From: Erythrobacter sp.
GTDB lineage: Bacteria > Pseudomonadota > Alphaproteobacteria > Sphingomonadales > Sphingomonadaceae
Length of the DNA: 60,266 bases
Assembly (NCBI GenBank): GCA_030148605.1
Contig: JASBTD010000011.1
Span: 1 to 60,266 of the forward strand
Reading direction: 5' to 3'
Shown here piece by piece: positions 35,839-43,082 of this stretch (position 1 is the stretch's first letter; every line of letters begins with the position of its first letter). Below the pieces are notes generated by a model. That model saw only the letters and a list, made by a program, of their open reading frames with translations. It did no database searches and had not been told where the DNA came from. The position numbers were made by a program, and so were the translations under genes.

Positions 35839-36618
35839 CTAGCCGAAGATAGCGACCGACTGGAGCCCGTCGAGGACCTGCTTCCCTTCGCTGTTCCATA
35901 AGCGAAGCCGCTCCGAGGAATAACCCTGATCCGCATGCTGGCTGGCGTTTTCCGATAGCCACCAACCATCGCGAGTGGTGGGCTGTGTATCGAGCAGGTT
36001 GAAGCTCCAGTTGATCGAGCTGATCGGTCCTTGCCGTTGCATCGCGCGCATTGCGCCCGGCGGCAATACGTCACCAATCAGCACAAGCGAGCTGATCGGG
36101 TCGAGGCCCTCGGCTCCGGTCAGCTTTGCCCATCGCCTGACGACCGGCTTGCCTGGCCCGCTCATGTCCTGTGCCCGGCGGATCTCGAAATTGTTGCGAA
36201 TGAAACTGGGGCCGCGGCCAGCCATGACTTCTTCGCTCTCTTCAGGCGGCGAAGGGAAATCAACCGGCGGCTCGCTTGCATGTATTGCATTGGCATCTCG
36301 CCCTTCACCGAACAGCCAGAAAGAGGTGAGCGCAGTGCGTCCGCCGCACAGAATTTCGCTCCGCAATTGCGTGACATTGCGCCCCTGGCGAACAATCTCG
36401 GCATGCAATTCCAGCTCTTCACCAAGCGGTGCGACAAACCCTATTTGCGCAGCTCTAAGCGGCGGCAAATCGGGATAGGCGCGGATTGCCTGGGTGTAGG
36501 CAATGAGCGCGGAAGCGCCGCCATAAAGCGTGCGCCCCTGCATCCAGTTTTCAGGATGGCGCAGCGAGATCGCGCCGCTGGTCCCGGTGATCGGCGAGAG
36601 AAGATCGGAGATACTCAT
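35839..36618 (-). CDS. TesB-like acyl-CoA thioesterase (double hotdog)
   Basis: 259 aa. The N-terminal half has MQGRTLYGGASALIAYTQAIRA, the typical hotdog start in which a GG replaces the catalytic position region. The C-terminal half has ISSINWSFNLLDTQP and ENASQHADQGYSSERLRLWNSEGK. It matches the TesB-like family hydrolysing acyl-CoA. It has no neighbours on its strand. Confidence 0.82.
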   Translation of the reverse strand: MSISDLLSPITGTSGAISLRHPENWMQGRTLYGGASALIAYTQAIRAYPDLPPLRAAQIGFVAPLGEELELHAEIVRQGRNVTQLRSEILCGGRTALTSFWLFGEGRDANAIHASEPPVDFPSPPEESEEVMAGRGPSFIRNNFEIRRAQDMSGPGKPVVRRWAKLTGAEGLDPISSLVLIGDVLPPGAMRAMQRQGPISSINWSFNLLDTQPTTRDGWWLSENASQHADQGYSSERLRLWNSEGKQVLDGLQSVAIFG

Positions 36619-36742
36619 GAAGGTTTCCCTGTCGCCATAATTGCCCCGCGTCTAGACTGACCTTACGTAAAGCATCAATGCGATTGCCATTCTGGCGACG
36701 AATCGCTAGTGCGCCGCATCTTCGTTCGCTAGGACGGGGCGA

Positions 36743-36816
36743 GGCCCGATGGCGGAGTGGTTACGCAGAGGACTGCAAATCCTTGCACGCCGGTTCGATT
36801 CCGGCTCGGGCCTCCA
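36743..36816 (+). tRNA. tRNA-Cys (GCA anticodon)
   Basis: 74 nt with encoded CCA. Acceptor GGCCCGA pairs with TCGGGCC. The anticodon loop is CTGCAAA (GCA) on stem GAGGA/TCCTT. T-loop TTCGATT. It ends 19 bases before the broken tRNA-Thr, with which it was probably co-transcribed. Confidence 0.96.
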
Positions 36817-36835
36817 CTTCTCATGATGAGAATGT

Positions 36836-36875
36836 GCCGCTTTAGCTCAGTTGGTAGAGCACATCATTCGTAATG
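36836..36875 (+). pseudogene. 5' half of the disrupted host tRNA-Thr(CGU)
   Basis: Begins GCCGCTTTAGCTCAG and runs through the D-arm, the anticodon 5' stem CATCA and into the loop/3' stem (ATTCGTAATG). It then changes to unrelated sequence (TGTTTCCGCG), so the T-arm and acceptor 3' strand are missing. The missing half, with the exactly complementary stem TGATG, is at 46,889-46,934. Confidence 0.92.
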
Positions 36876-36937
36876 TGTTTCCGCGAGCCCCTTTTATCAC
36901 AATATGTCAATAACTTCAGCTATTTAGATCAGGTTGC

Positions 36938-36963
36938 TGTTGTATAGAAATTACTATACAACA
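36938..36963. repeat. Inverted pair of arm-site-like repeats near the left end
   Basis: TGTTGTATAG (36938-36947), six bases, CTATACAACA (36954-36963): 10-bp perfect arms. The same decamer recurs near the right end of the island, as expected for integrase arm-type binding sites. It also sits immediately before the integrase GTG and could be its operator. Confidence 0.75.
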
Positions 36964-36968
36964 ATCCT

Positions 36969-38306
36969 GTGACGCAGAGCCCGCCAAAATCGCAGACAAG
37001 TCGTGTCAAACCGACCCAGCGTGACCGCACGCTGCCCATTCCAAACACGCTGCACAAAGTCTCAGGCTTTGGCACGCTCACGATCTACAAGATGGCTGCA
37101 TCGCCTTTTTGGTATGCGCGCTACTACGAGGATGGGAAGATCGTTCGGCGCAGCTTGAGGGTTGCGGACAAGAAAGAGGCGATCAAGGCGGCGAAGAAGG
37201 TCTTTGTCGACCTCAAGCATCGCAAGATGAACAAGCTGCCGTTCACCAAATCCAGTGGCTTTGAGGTTTGTGCGCGTGGGTTGCTCAAGGAGAATGAAGC
37301 CCGTGCTGCGCGTGGCGAGCTCTCAAAGCAGAAAATTCAATATGACACGGCAAGGCTGGAAGCCGATCTGCTGCCGCATTTTGGCAAGTATGAGGTTGCG
37401 GACATCGATTACGGGGTGATCAGCGACTACATCAACAAGCTGAGCACGCCGTCGCGGCCGCTGACGATCAACTCGCTCAAGATCCATCTCTCGCACATCA
37501 AGACCATCCTGAAATATGCGCAGCGCGTGGGTGTGATCACGGCTCTGCCTGCATTCCCCAAGCTCAAGACCGTCGATACTGCGCGCCCTTGGTTCAACTC
37601 TCAGGAATACAGCGCCCTTCATGCGAAGTGCCGCTCACTGATCGGCAAAAAGATCAGGGTCGACACCAAGGCTGGCAAGCTCTTGCGCTATGTCCAGATA
37701 TCGGAAGAGGTCTATGACCTGATCATCTTCATGGCGAACTCGTTCATTCGTCCAACAGATATCAAAGTGTTGCAGCACAAGCATGTGGCGATCATTCGCG
37801 GCAAGGATACCTATTTGCGTCTGACACATCCGCCGACGAAAGGGCATTGTAGCCCCGTCGTGACAATGGAGCGTGCTGTCACGGTATATGATGGTATCTT
37901 GGCGCGGCAGCGCGAGCAGGGATTTGGGAAGCCAGATGATTATGTGTTCTGCCCGCACCAGCTGAACCGCGATTATGCGCTGCGAGATATCACGCGCCAG
38001 TTCGATCAAGTGCTGAAGGTTGCGGGTCTGAAAGAGACGGCGAACGGGGAAGCGCGGACGCTCTACAGCTTGCGTCACACCTGCATCATGTTCCGACTGA
38101 TCAATGGTGACGGCATCGATCCGCTCACGCTGGCTCGAAGTGCGCGCACATCGGTTGAAATGATCGACCGATTCTATGCCAAGCATCTTACCGCCGAGAT
38201 GAACATTGCTCAGCTTCAGAGCAGTCGATCAAAAGGCGACAGCCTTGATCCGCAGCCCGCCAAACCAGCAAAAGCGAAGGACGCTACAAAGTCTCGCAGA
38301 AAGTGA
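36969..38306 (+). CDS. Tyrosine-type site-specific integrase of the island
   Basis: 445 aa from a GTG start. The N-terminal domain (TIYKMAASPFWYARYYEDGKIVRRSL, residues ~35-75) resembles phage arm-binding domains. A SAM-like core-binding domain lies at ~90-200. The catalytic domain shows Arg in NSFIRPTDIKVL, Lys in PPTKGHCSP, box II YSLRHTCIMF and the nucleophile Tyr in MIDRFYAKH. The first box II His is replaced by Tyr and the third His position by Arg/Ser, as in some phage integrases. It reads toward the island tRNA-Thr 60 bases downstream, possibly one transcript. Confidence 0.9.
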   Translation: MTQSPPKSQTSRVKPTQRDRTLPIPNTLHKVSGFGTLTIYKMAASPFWYARYYEDGKIVRRSLRVADKKEAIKAAKKVFVDLKHRKMNKLPFTKSSGFEVCARGLLKENEARAARGELSKQKIQYDTARLEADLLPHFGKYEVADIDYGVISDYINKLSTPSRPLTINSLKIHLSHIKTILKYAQRVGVITALPAFPKLKTVDTARPWFNSQEYSALHAKCRSLIGKKIRVDTKAGKLLRYVQISEEVYDLIIFMANSFIRPTDIKVLQHKHVAIIRGKDTYLRLTHPPTKGHCSPVVTMERAVTVYDGILARQREQGFGKPDDYVFCPHQLNRDYALRDITRQFDQVLKVAGLKETANGEARTLYSLRHTCIMFRLINGDGIDPLTLARSARTSVEMIDRFYAKHLTAEMNIAQLQSSRSKGDSLDPQPAKPAKAKDATKSRRK

Positions 38307-38365
38307 CCAGCTGGCCTCTGTGAGGGCTAGAAAAGCTAGGATGATCAAGCTAAAGGCCTCGCATT

Positions 38366-38441
38366 GCCGCTTTAGCTCAGTTGGTAGAGCATCGCATTCG
38401 TAATGCGGGGGCCACAGGTTCGAGTCCTGTAAGCGGCACCA
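38366..38441 (+). tRNA. Intact island-borne tRNA-Thr (CGU anticodon)
   Basis: 76 nt with CCA. Acceptor GCCGCTT/AAGCGGC. The anticodon stem TCGCA/TGCGG encloses TTCGTAA (CGT). The T-stem is ACAGG/CCTGT. Its anticodon and T stems differ from those of the split host gene (CATCA/TGATG and ACGTG/CACGT), so it is not simply a restored host gene but a separate copy carried by the island. It contains the ATTCGTAATG core. Confidence 0.95.
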
Positions 38442-38480
38442 TTTTCACCCATAAAATCAAACACTTTAGTGATCCAATTG

Positions 38481-38510
38481 GCGCATTTTGGCGCATTTTG
38501 ACGCATTTTG
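38481..38510. repeat. Three tandem 10-bp repeats (GCGCATTTTG)
   Basis: GCGCATTTTG, GCGCATTTTG, ACGCATTTTG in direct tandem, one helical turn each, between the tRNA-Thr and the AAA+ gene terminator. Such phased repeats are typical of protein-binding iterons. Confidence 0.8.
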
Positions 38511-38520
38511 GCGTCGAAAT

Positions 38521-38530
38521 TGTTGTATAA
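38521..38530 (+). repeat. Single arm-site-like repeat TGTTGTATAA
   Basis: Nine of ten bases match the TGTTGTATAG arm-site repeat found at both island ends. Confidence 0.5.
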
Positions 38531-38561
38531 TATGCTGATGTTCTGAGCGGCTTTCGGGCAC

Positions 38562-38588
38562 AAAAAAGCCCCGCACAATGGCGGGGCT
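38562..38588 (-). terminator. Rho-independent terminator of the AAA+ operon
   Basis: On the minus strand AGCCCCGC/GCGGGGCT (8 bp, six-base loop) is followed by a run of T. It lies 28 bases after the stop of the AAA+ gene. Confidence 0.85.
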
Positions 38589-38593
38589 CGTCG

Positions 38594-38608
38594 GTCGGTT
38601 TAACCGAC
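38594..38608. repeat. Island inverted repeat, copy 1
   Basis: GTCGGTT-T-AACCGAC, a perfect palindrome between the AAA+ stop and its terminator. It resembles the GTCGG-N4-CCCGAC repeats elsewhere in the island. Confidence 0.7.
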
Positions 38609-38615
38609 AATGCAG

Positions 38616-39329
38616 TTATGCCGCGATGCTCGCTGGCTCATTCGAGTTCGAAGCAGATTGCTGCACCTTGCCAAGAGCGCGAAGCTGATTGGCCAGTCGA
38701 AGCGTTGAGCCGATGATCTTGCGGGCATCAAAGCGACTTGCAGCAATTACCTTGGACAGGTTGGCATCGCTGGGAACAGTCACACCTTGGTCCAGCAGGA
38801 CCCATTTGACGGTTGGCAGCCAGCGTTCGGCATCAGCGAAGGGCATGTGAACCAGATGAGAGCGGCTCTTGATGGCAGTGTCGATCTTGCTGATGTTGTT
38901 CGTCGTCATGATGAAAACCGTCGTTTTGTAATTCATAACGGACTTCAGCGATTCAATGATCCGCGGGCCGAGCAGGTCAACTTCATCGAAAACGAAATAC
39001 CGAAAGCGCCCCATTGGCACGAGCTGGCTTTGGTATACGACCTTTTCAATCAGCTCCTTGCCATCGGTAGCAGCGGTAATCTTGTAAAAATTGTAGTCGG
39101 CTTCCTGCAAGTGCTGCGCGCCAATGTTATCAATCGCCGTTGGCAAAATACGAGCCAGTGCCGACTTTCCCGTGCCATTCGGTCCGAACAGAATGATCCC
39201 GTTCAGACCTGCAAACGGGAAAGGCATCACTCCCGAAACGATATCAGCGATAAGGCGCTGCGCCTTCTCGTCACCGAAGACAATATCCTGAACGGTCGTC
39301 GGTGCATATTCGTTGTTCTTATCAAGCAT
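38616..39329 (-). CDS. AAA+ ATPase, clamp-loader-like, of unknown role
   Basis: 237 aa. Walker A is GPNGTGKS (about residue 50), Walker B RYFVFDEVDLL, sensor 1 IMTTNN and an arginine-finger-like KSRSHLVHM. The N-terminal YAPTTVQDIVFGDEKAQRLI resembles the entry motif of RFC/DnaX/RuvB-type clamp loaders. It may serve island replication or DNA processing (inference). It lies downstream of the 289-aa gene in one operon and has its own terminator. Confidence 0.75.
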   Translation of the reverse strand: MLDKNNEYAPTTVQDIVFGDEKAQRLIADIVSGVMPFPFAGLNGIILFGPNGTGKSALARILPTAIDNIGAQHLQEADYNFYKITAATDGKELIEKVVYQSQLVPMGRFRYFVFDEVDLLGPRIIESLKSVMNYKTTVFIMTTNNISKIDTAIKSRSHLVHMPFADAERWLPTVKWVLLDQGVTVPSDANLSKVIAASRFDARKIIGSTLRLANQLRALGKVQQSASNSNEPASIAA

Positions 39330-39391
39330 ATTCAGTTCCTTCGTATCAAAGAGGGCGGGGGAGCAAGTGCTCCCCCTAGCGGTGACGCTGA

Positions 39392-40261
39392 TTATGCTGC
39401 GTCCGCCAGTTCGCCGTCATTCGCTGCGGCCTCGATGAGTGCGTCGAGTTCATCCTCCTCGGACATCGACTGCTGCTCGACAGACTGCTTTGCCCATTCC
39501 TTGTGTTCGGCATTGTAGATTGCAGTAAGCACGGCCTTGGCGACATTCTCGGTTTGCACCACAGCGTTGATGTTGAGCTTGCCGTTAACATCTTGCGTTG
39601 CCACAAGAACGACCTGCTTGCCGATCGCGCCGCAATCCAGCTTCGACGAAATGGCATCTTCGTCGATGACCGCGAGGGTCACATTCGAGATGTGCTTGGT
39701 TGCGGTGGCCACCTTGTCGACCTTGGGTGCGCCGCCATTGGTCTGCTGACGGCGAACCTCTTCGACACCGCCAGCGTCACGAAGGAACTTCGGCAGATCC
39801 GCGACATTGACTTTTTCAGCAAGAGCAACGCGAAGGGCAGTCGAGTAAGCGCTGGCGCGGCGACGATCTGCACCGAAGACGACCTTGATGATTTTGGTCA
39901 TGGTGTGCGACTTTTCGTCGATGCCGAGGTTGCGCTCCTTGTTGTGGCGTTCGATTGCGGCCTTGAGCTGTTCGTTCGTCTCCTTGTCGGAAGCCATCAG
40001 CGAATACAGGTGATAGCAACGCTGCAGGAGCACATAGAGCTGCTCGTTAGCGGTGCGATGCACGCCGTTGAGCCAGATTTCCTGATCAGCGACCAGCGTT
40101 GCGATTGCGCTGTATGCGTTGGTGATGACGGGAGCGACCCACTGCGCATCACCAGTGTCGAGGGTGACAGTGGCATTTGCAGGGACGGCAATGCTGGGCA
40201 GCGAAGCTTCAGCAGTGGCGGCGGCGTTGACAGCGGTGTTGATGGTGGTGGTGGTGTTCAT
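39392..40261 (-). CDS. Unknown 289-aa island protein
   Basis: 289 aa, soluble, with no recognised domain. The N-terminus is a Thr/Ala-rich low-complexity stretch. The central part has charged helices (IERHNKERNLGIDEKSHTMTKIIKVVFGADRRR) that look DNA- or protein-binding. The C-terminus is acidic (SMSEEDELDALIEAAANDG). It is followed after 62 bases by the AAA+ gene and is divergent from the 296-aa gene across 134 bases. It is probably the partner of the ATPase (inference from operon). Confidence 0.65.
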   Translation of the reverse strand: MNTTTTINTAVNAAATAEASLPSIAVPANATVTLDTGDAQWVAPVITNAYSAIATLVADQEIWLNGVHRTANEQLYVLLQRCYHLYSLMASDKETNEQLKAAIERHNKERNLGIDEKSHTMTKIIKVVFGADRRRASAYSTALRVALAEKVNVADLPKFLRDAGGVEEVRRQQTNGGAPKVDKVATATKHISNVTLAVIDEDAISSKLDCGAIGKQVVLVATQDVNGKLNINAVVQTENVAKAVLTAIYNAEHKEWAKQSVEQQSMSEEDELDALIEAAANDGELADAA

Positions 40262-40395
40262 ATTTCATTTCCTTCATTGAATGCAGCGAGCGGAATTGCT
40301 GGCTGATGATCACCGTGTATGAAAATGTGCCCCTGATTCGCTAAAGGCAGGTCTGGAAATAGGCCCGCGCCAGAGTTGTTGAGTGAGGGTCTGCG

Positions 40396-41286
40396 ATGTA
40401 TGAAAAGATGCTCAAGGGTCGGAAAATCCTGTATTTCCGACACGCGCCGCCATTCACCAATCTGGACGATATCAGCGCCCGTGACACCCAGCCGCCGTTC
40501 GACGAGGCACCTGGATATCAGTGCAGCGTCTTCTACTACTGGTGGGCGTTTCTCAGGGAGAGCAAGGCATACAAGGAATGCTGCGACCAGAATGGCGCAG
40601 GGCCATTAGCCGATCTCTACAGCTATTTCGGTGATGTGCGGGATCCCGACTTCATGCGGTGGTGGCGTCTCGGCGGCCATAAGCGCGACGGACAATTCAA
40701 GCCTCGCTCTGGCCGTAGCCTTTTCTGTGAAGCTGTGCGGCATCCGATCAAAGTGGTAGAGGACGCAACTGATCTGGATCGGGATATGGGTGAATGCGTC
40801 ACATTGAGCGTTCCCGTCACAACCGATCTTACGCGGATGACTGCCGAGTTTCAGCAGTTGATGCGACCGCTGGTTGAAGACCGCATTCGGCAATACGGTG
40901 AACCACGCAGCCGCGCATTGTTCGAGGTCACAAGCCCCAACCCGTCGCTGAAAGCTCTGCATAAAGTGCTGATCGCATGGCAGACCAAAGAGGCGAACCC
41001 TAACCTCAAGCGATACGACTTAGCTGAAAAGCTGGGCATTGCCGCAAAGATCGAGGGTGAACGCGGCGACCCAGACCACGAAAGCGCTGTCTATACGACA
41101 CTGAGCAGGCTGCTGAAAAAGGCAGAAGTGCTGATCAGGAATGTCGAGCATGGTCGGTTTCCCGACCACACCGACTATGAAAAGTCTGGCAAAGTCCGCG
41201 AGCTTCCATCCTCGCTAAGTCGATTGCACAAGCAGCGGGGCAAGTTGGCAGAACCGCTGCCTGACGACGAACCTATGCTGATATGA
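40396..41286 (+). CDS. Unknown 296-aa island protein
   Basis: 296 aa. An aromatic-rich N-terminal part (CSVFYYWWAFLRESKAYKECC, DFMRWWRLGG) is followed by a helical C-terminal part (~185-275) with winged-helix-like charge pattern. Similar FYYWW-type proteins occur in proteobacterial integrative elements, but no function is known to me. An island inverted repeat sits inside the gene at 41,153 and another directly after its stop. GAGGG precedes the ATG. Confidence 0.65.
   Translation: MYEKMLKGRKILYFRHAPPFTNLDDISARDTQPPFDEAPGYQCSVFYYWWAFLRESKAYKECCDQNGAGPLADLYSYFGDVRDPDFMRWWRLGGHKRDGQFKPRSGRSLFCEAVRHPIKVVEDATDLDRDMGECVTLSVPVTTDLTRMTAEFQQLMRPLVEDRIRQYGEPRSRALFEVTSPNPSLKALHKVLIAWQTKEANPNLKRYDLAEKLGIAAKIEGERGDPDHESAVYTTLSRLLKKAEVLIRNVEHGRFPDHTDYEKSGKVRELPSSLSRLHKQRGKLAEPLPDDEPMLI
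41153..41166. repeat. Island inverted repeat, copy 2 (within the 296-aa gene)
   Basis: GTCGG-TTT-CCCGAC, extended by G/C on both sides (GGTCGG...CCGACC), inside coding sequence. Confidence 0.7.
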
Positions 41287-41292
41287 TGCCGT

Positions 41293-41307
41293 GTCGGTTT
41301 TCCCGAC
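41293..41307. repeat. Island inverted repeat, copy 3
   Basis: GTCGG-TTTT-CCCGAC, seven bases after the stop of the 296-aa gene and before the convergent 100-aa gene; it could also work as a weak terminator. Confidence 0.7.
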
Positions 41308-41315
41308 CGTGCTGA

Positions 41316-41618
41316 TCAAACCAGCTCCAGCTCGGCTGCATCAGCGTTCACGATCTCTTGGCATCGCTGGCTGAGCGCGAGAAACTGATCAGCGACATGG
41401 GCATGGGATGGCGACTGACGGATGAAATGGCTGGCTTGCTGTAATCTGCTGGCACAGATGGCGACAGCGCCCATGCTGGGTTCGGACTGGGTTGATCGCA
41501 ATTTGCGCATGTAGCCTTCGCTATGCCCCAGCCAGAACTCGCTGAACTCACTCTCGCCAGCAACGATGCCCTTGTCCTTCAGATACCCCAAAACCTCTAA
41601 AATAACGTTCTTTTTCAT
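41316..41618 (-). CDS. Small unknown protein (possibly DUF6626-like)
   Basis: 100 aa starting MKKNVILEVLGYL, with AGGA before the ATG. The segment SEFSEFWLGHSEGYMRKLRST is distinctive and reminds me of a small family annotated DUF6626 in alphaproteobacteria, but this is from memory only. It is helical and soluble. It may be a DNA-binding regulator of the island (weak inference). Confidence 0.6.
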   Translation of the reverse strand: MKKNVILEVLGYLKDKGIVAGESEFSEFWLGHSEGYMRKLRSTQSEPSMGAVAICASRLQQASHFIRQSPSHAHVADQFLALSQRCQEIVNADAAELELV

Positions 41619-41880
41619 TGTTTTCCTCACTCCGTGATAAATAGACTTGTGACGCAGAGTGATCAAAATCACGATGTATTTATCAAGTGAGGTTAAGGCT
41701 GGCGCGCCGACTGATATGCGCTGCGAATCCGTTCTGATGTGTGACGGTAAGCAATTCGTGGGACTCACTACACGGCTTCATCGCACTACCCGTCTTGGCG
41801 ACGGATGCCTGAAACGACGACCCTATGTGTCTGTAGCGTTTGCGATGTCGGAATGGTTGGAAGTCTTGGAAATAATTTAG

Positions 41881-42437
41881 ACCCCCATAGGCTCAAAGTG
41901 AGTGGGAAGGACACTGGAACCCACAAGATCAATGCCATCAGCCGCGATATGAGCTGGCACTGATCTGCGTAAGACGGCGCGTAATAGGAGATCGCAAAAC
42001 CTGCCTCTCTCGTGATCACATCACGAGTTGCGTCCATATCGTGAAAGCATACCTCAGTAAATGTACGCATTTATTTCTGCCCTTCGGGGCAGTGGTTTGG
42101 CTCCCTAGTAAATGCCTTGCCCCCGAGCATTATGTCTGAAAATCATTCCAGAGCATTCTGACCGTGAAAATCTCGCTGGTGCGTAATGTGAACAGAGAGA
42201 AGCGATGTGAACATAGCACCGAGCGAATGTGGAACAGCGAAGCTGGGACGCATTATGATGCTGATGAATGGGATGTTTTACCCAGATCCCCTGCCGATAA
42301 GAAATGACTGAAAGTTTATGAAAAACATTCAGGTCACTGGAAGCCAAAGATAATCAAGTGGCAGGAAATCGGTAGGGCCAAGTCACTGATTAATTTATAG
42401 TTCTCTCATCACATAAGTTTATGAGAGACAGGCAAAA
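41881..42437. other. 557-base stretch without a convincing gene
   Basis: A+T-richer than the surroundings. Short open frames on both strands lack ribosome-binding sites and protein-like composition. It holds a very stable stem-loop CTGCCC-TTCG-GGGCAG (42,077-42,092) and an 8-bp inverted repeat TCTCTCAT/ATGAGAGA (42,402-42,428) just before the small recombinase, a candidate operator. Confidence 0.6.
42402..42428. promoter_or_regulatory. Inverted repeat upstream of the minimal recombinase
   Basis: TCTCTCAT, 11 bases, ATGAGAGA, ending ten bases before the ATG at 42,438. It overlaps the likely ribosome-binding region, so it may be an autoregulatory operator or recombinase site. Confidence 0.45.
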
Positions 42438-43004
42438 ATGGCAAAAGCGAAGGTTCTCACGAAGGACGAAATCCGCAGAGTGATGCGGATCGCAGAGACA
42501 GGAAACAACGGTCTCAGGGACAAAACGGCGCTATCTCTGTCGATCATGGCAGGGATGCGGATCGGAGAAATCGCTGCACTCACGATCGGTGATGTGCGCG
42601 GTCTTGATGGCAAGGCTGTCTCGGTCATCAATCTCAGCAAGCATCAGACCAAAGGCAGCAAATCACGCAGGGTCTTCGTTTCTGCTGAGCTTCAAAAGCT
42701 CCTGAACCAATATCTGGCGACGATCAGTGACCTGAATGACAGCAGGGCATTAATTCGCTCATCACGCACTGGCAGTCACTTCAGCAATGTCAGCCTGAGC
42801 CTTCGCTTCAAAGCGATCTACGCACAGGCTGGCATCAAAACGAGCAGTCACTCAGGGCGCAGGACATTCGCCACACGCTTGAACGCTGCTGGCATCGGAA
42901 TGCGGACGATTCAGAATGCGCTGGGTCACGCGAACATTCAGACGACGGCCCTTTACTGCGATGTGACGGATGATCAGCTGGCGAATGCGGTTAATGTAAT
43001 CTGA
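42438..43004 (+). CDS. Minimal tyrosine recombinase (catalytic domain only)
   Basis: 188 aa. All catalytic residues are present: Arg in AGMRIGEIAAL, Lys in HQTKGSKSRRVFV, HSGRRTFATRL (His-x-x-Arg), His in LGHANIQTT and Tyr in ALYCDVTD. The N-terminal core-binding domain is missing. Its size equals the FimB/FimE type (~200 aa) that flips promoter segments, rather than a phage integrase. Whether it inverts DNA, resolves dimers or helps excision is open. Confidence 0.85.
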   Translation: MAKAKVLTKDEIRRVMRIAETGNNGLRDKTALSLSIMAGMRIGEIAALTIGDVRGLDGKAVSVINLSKHQTKGSKSRRVFVSAELQKLLNQYLATISDLNDSRALIRSSRTGSHFSNVSLSLRFKAIYAQAGIKTSSHSGRRTFATRLNAAGIGMRTIQNALGHANIQTTALYCDVTDDQLANAVNVI

Positions 43005-43045
43005 CGACGAAGGCGGAAATTGTATCACGCCAAGCAACGGCGTGT

Positions 43046-43076
43046 AAAAGCCTGCACGGAAAAACCGTGCAGGCTT
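43046..43076 (-). terminator. Terminator of the island lipoprotein gene
   Basis: A 12-bp perfect stem AAGCCTGCACGG/CCGTGCAGGCTT with a five-base loop lies seven bases after the lipoprotein stop; TTTT follows on the minus strand. Confidence 0.8.
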
Positions 43077-43082
43077 CGACTA

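Noticed and set aside
36836..36910. Functional tRNA-Thr at the left island edge
   Set aside because: After the anticodon stem the sequence no longer forms a T-arm or acceptor 3' strand, so it is only a remnant.
36866..38405. Two nested elements, with the internal tRNA-Thr as a rebuilt host gene
   Set aside because: The internal tRNA's own stem pairs (TCGCA/TGCGG) match neither flank half, whereas the two outer halves match each other exactly; a single island is simpler, though nesting cannot be fully excluded.
40418..40441. GTCGGAAA...TTTCCGAC as a further copy of the island repeat
   Set aside because: The spacer is eight bases and the right arm lacks CCCGAC, so it was left out of the copy count.
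41674..42347. Small frames at 41,674-41,880 (+), 41,786-42,070 (-) and 42,105-42,347 (-)
   Set aside because: They overlap one another or lack ribosome-binding sites and show no protein-like pattern. The first could be real but cannot be supported.
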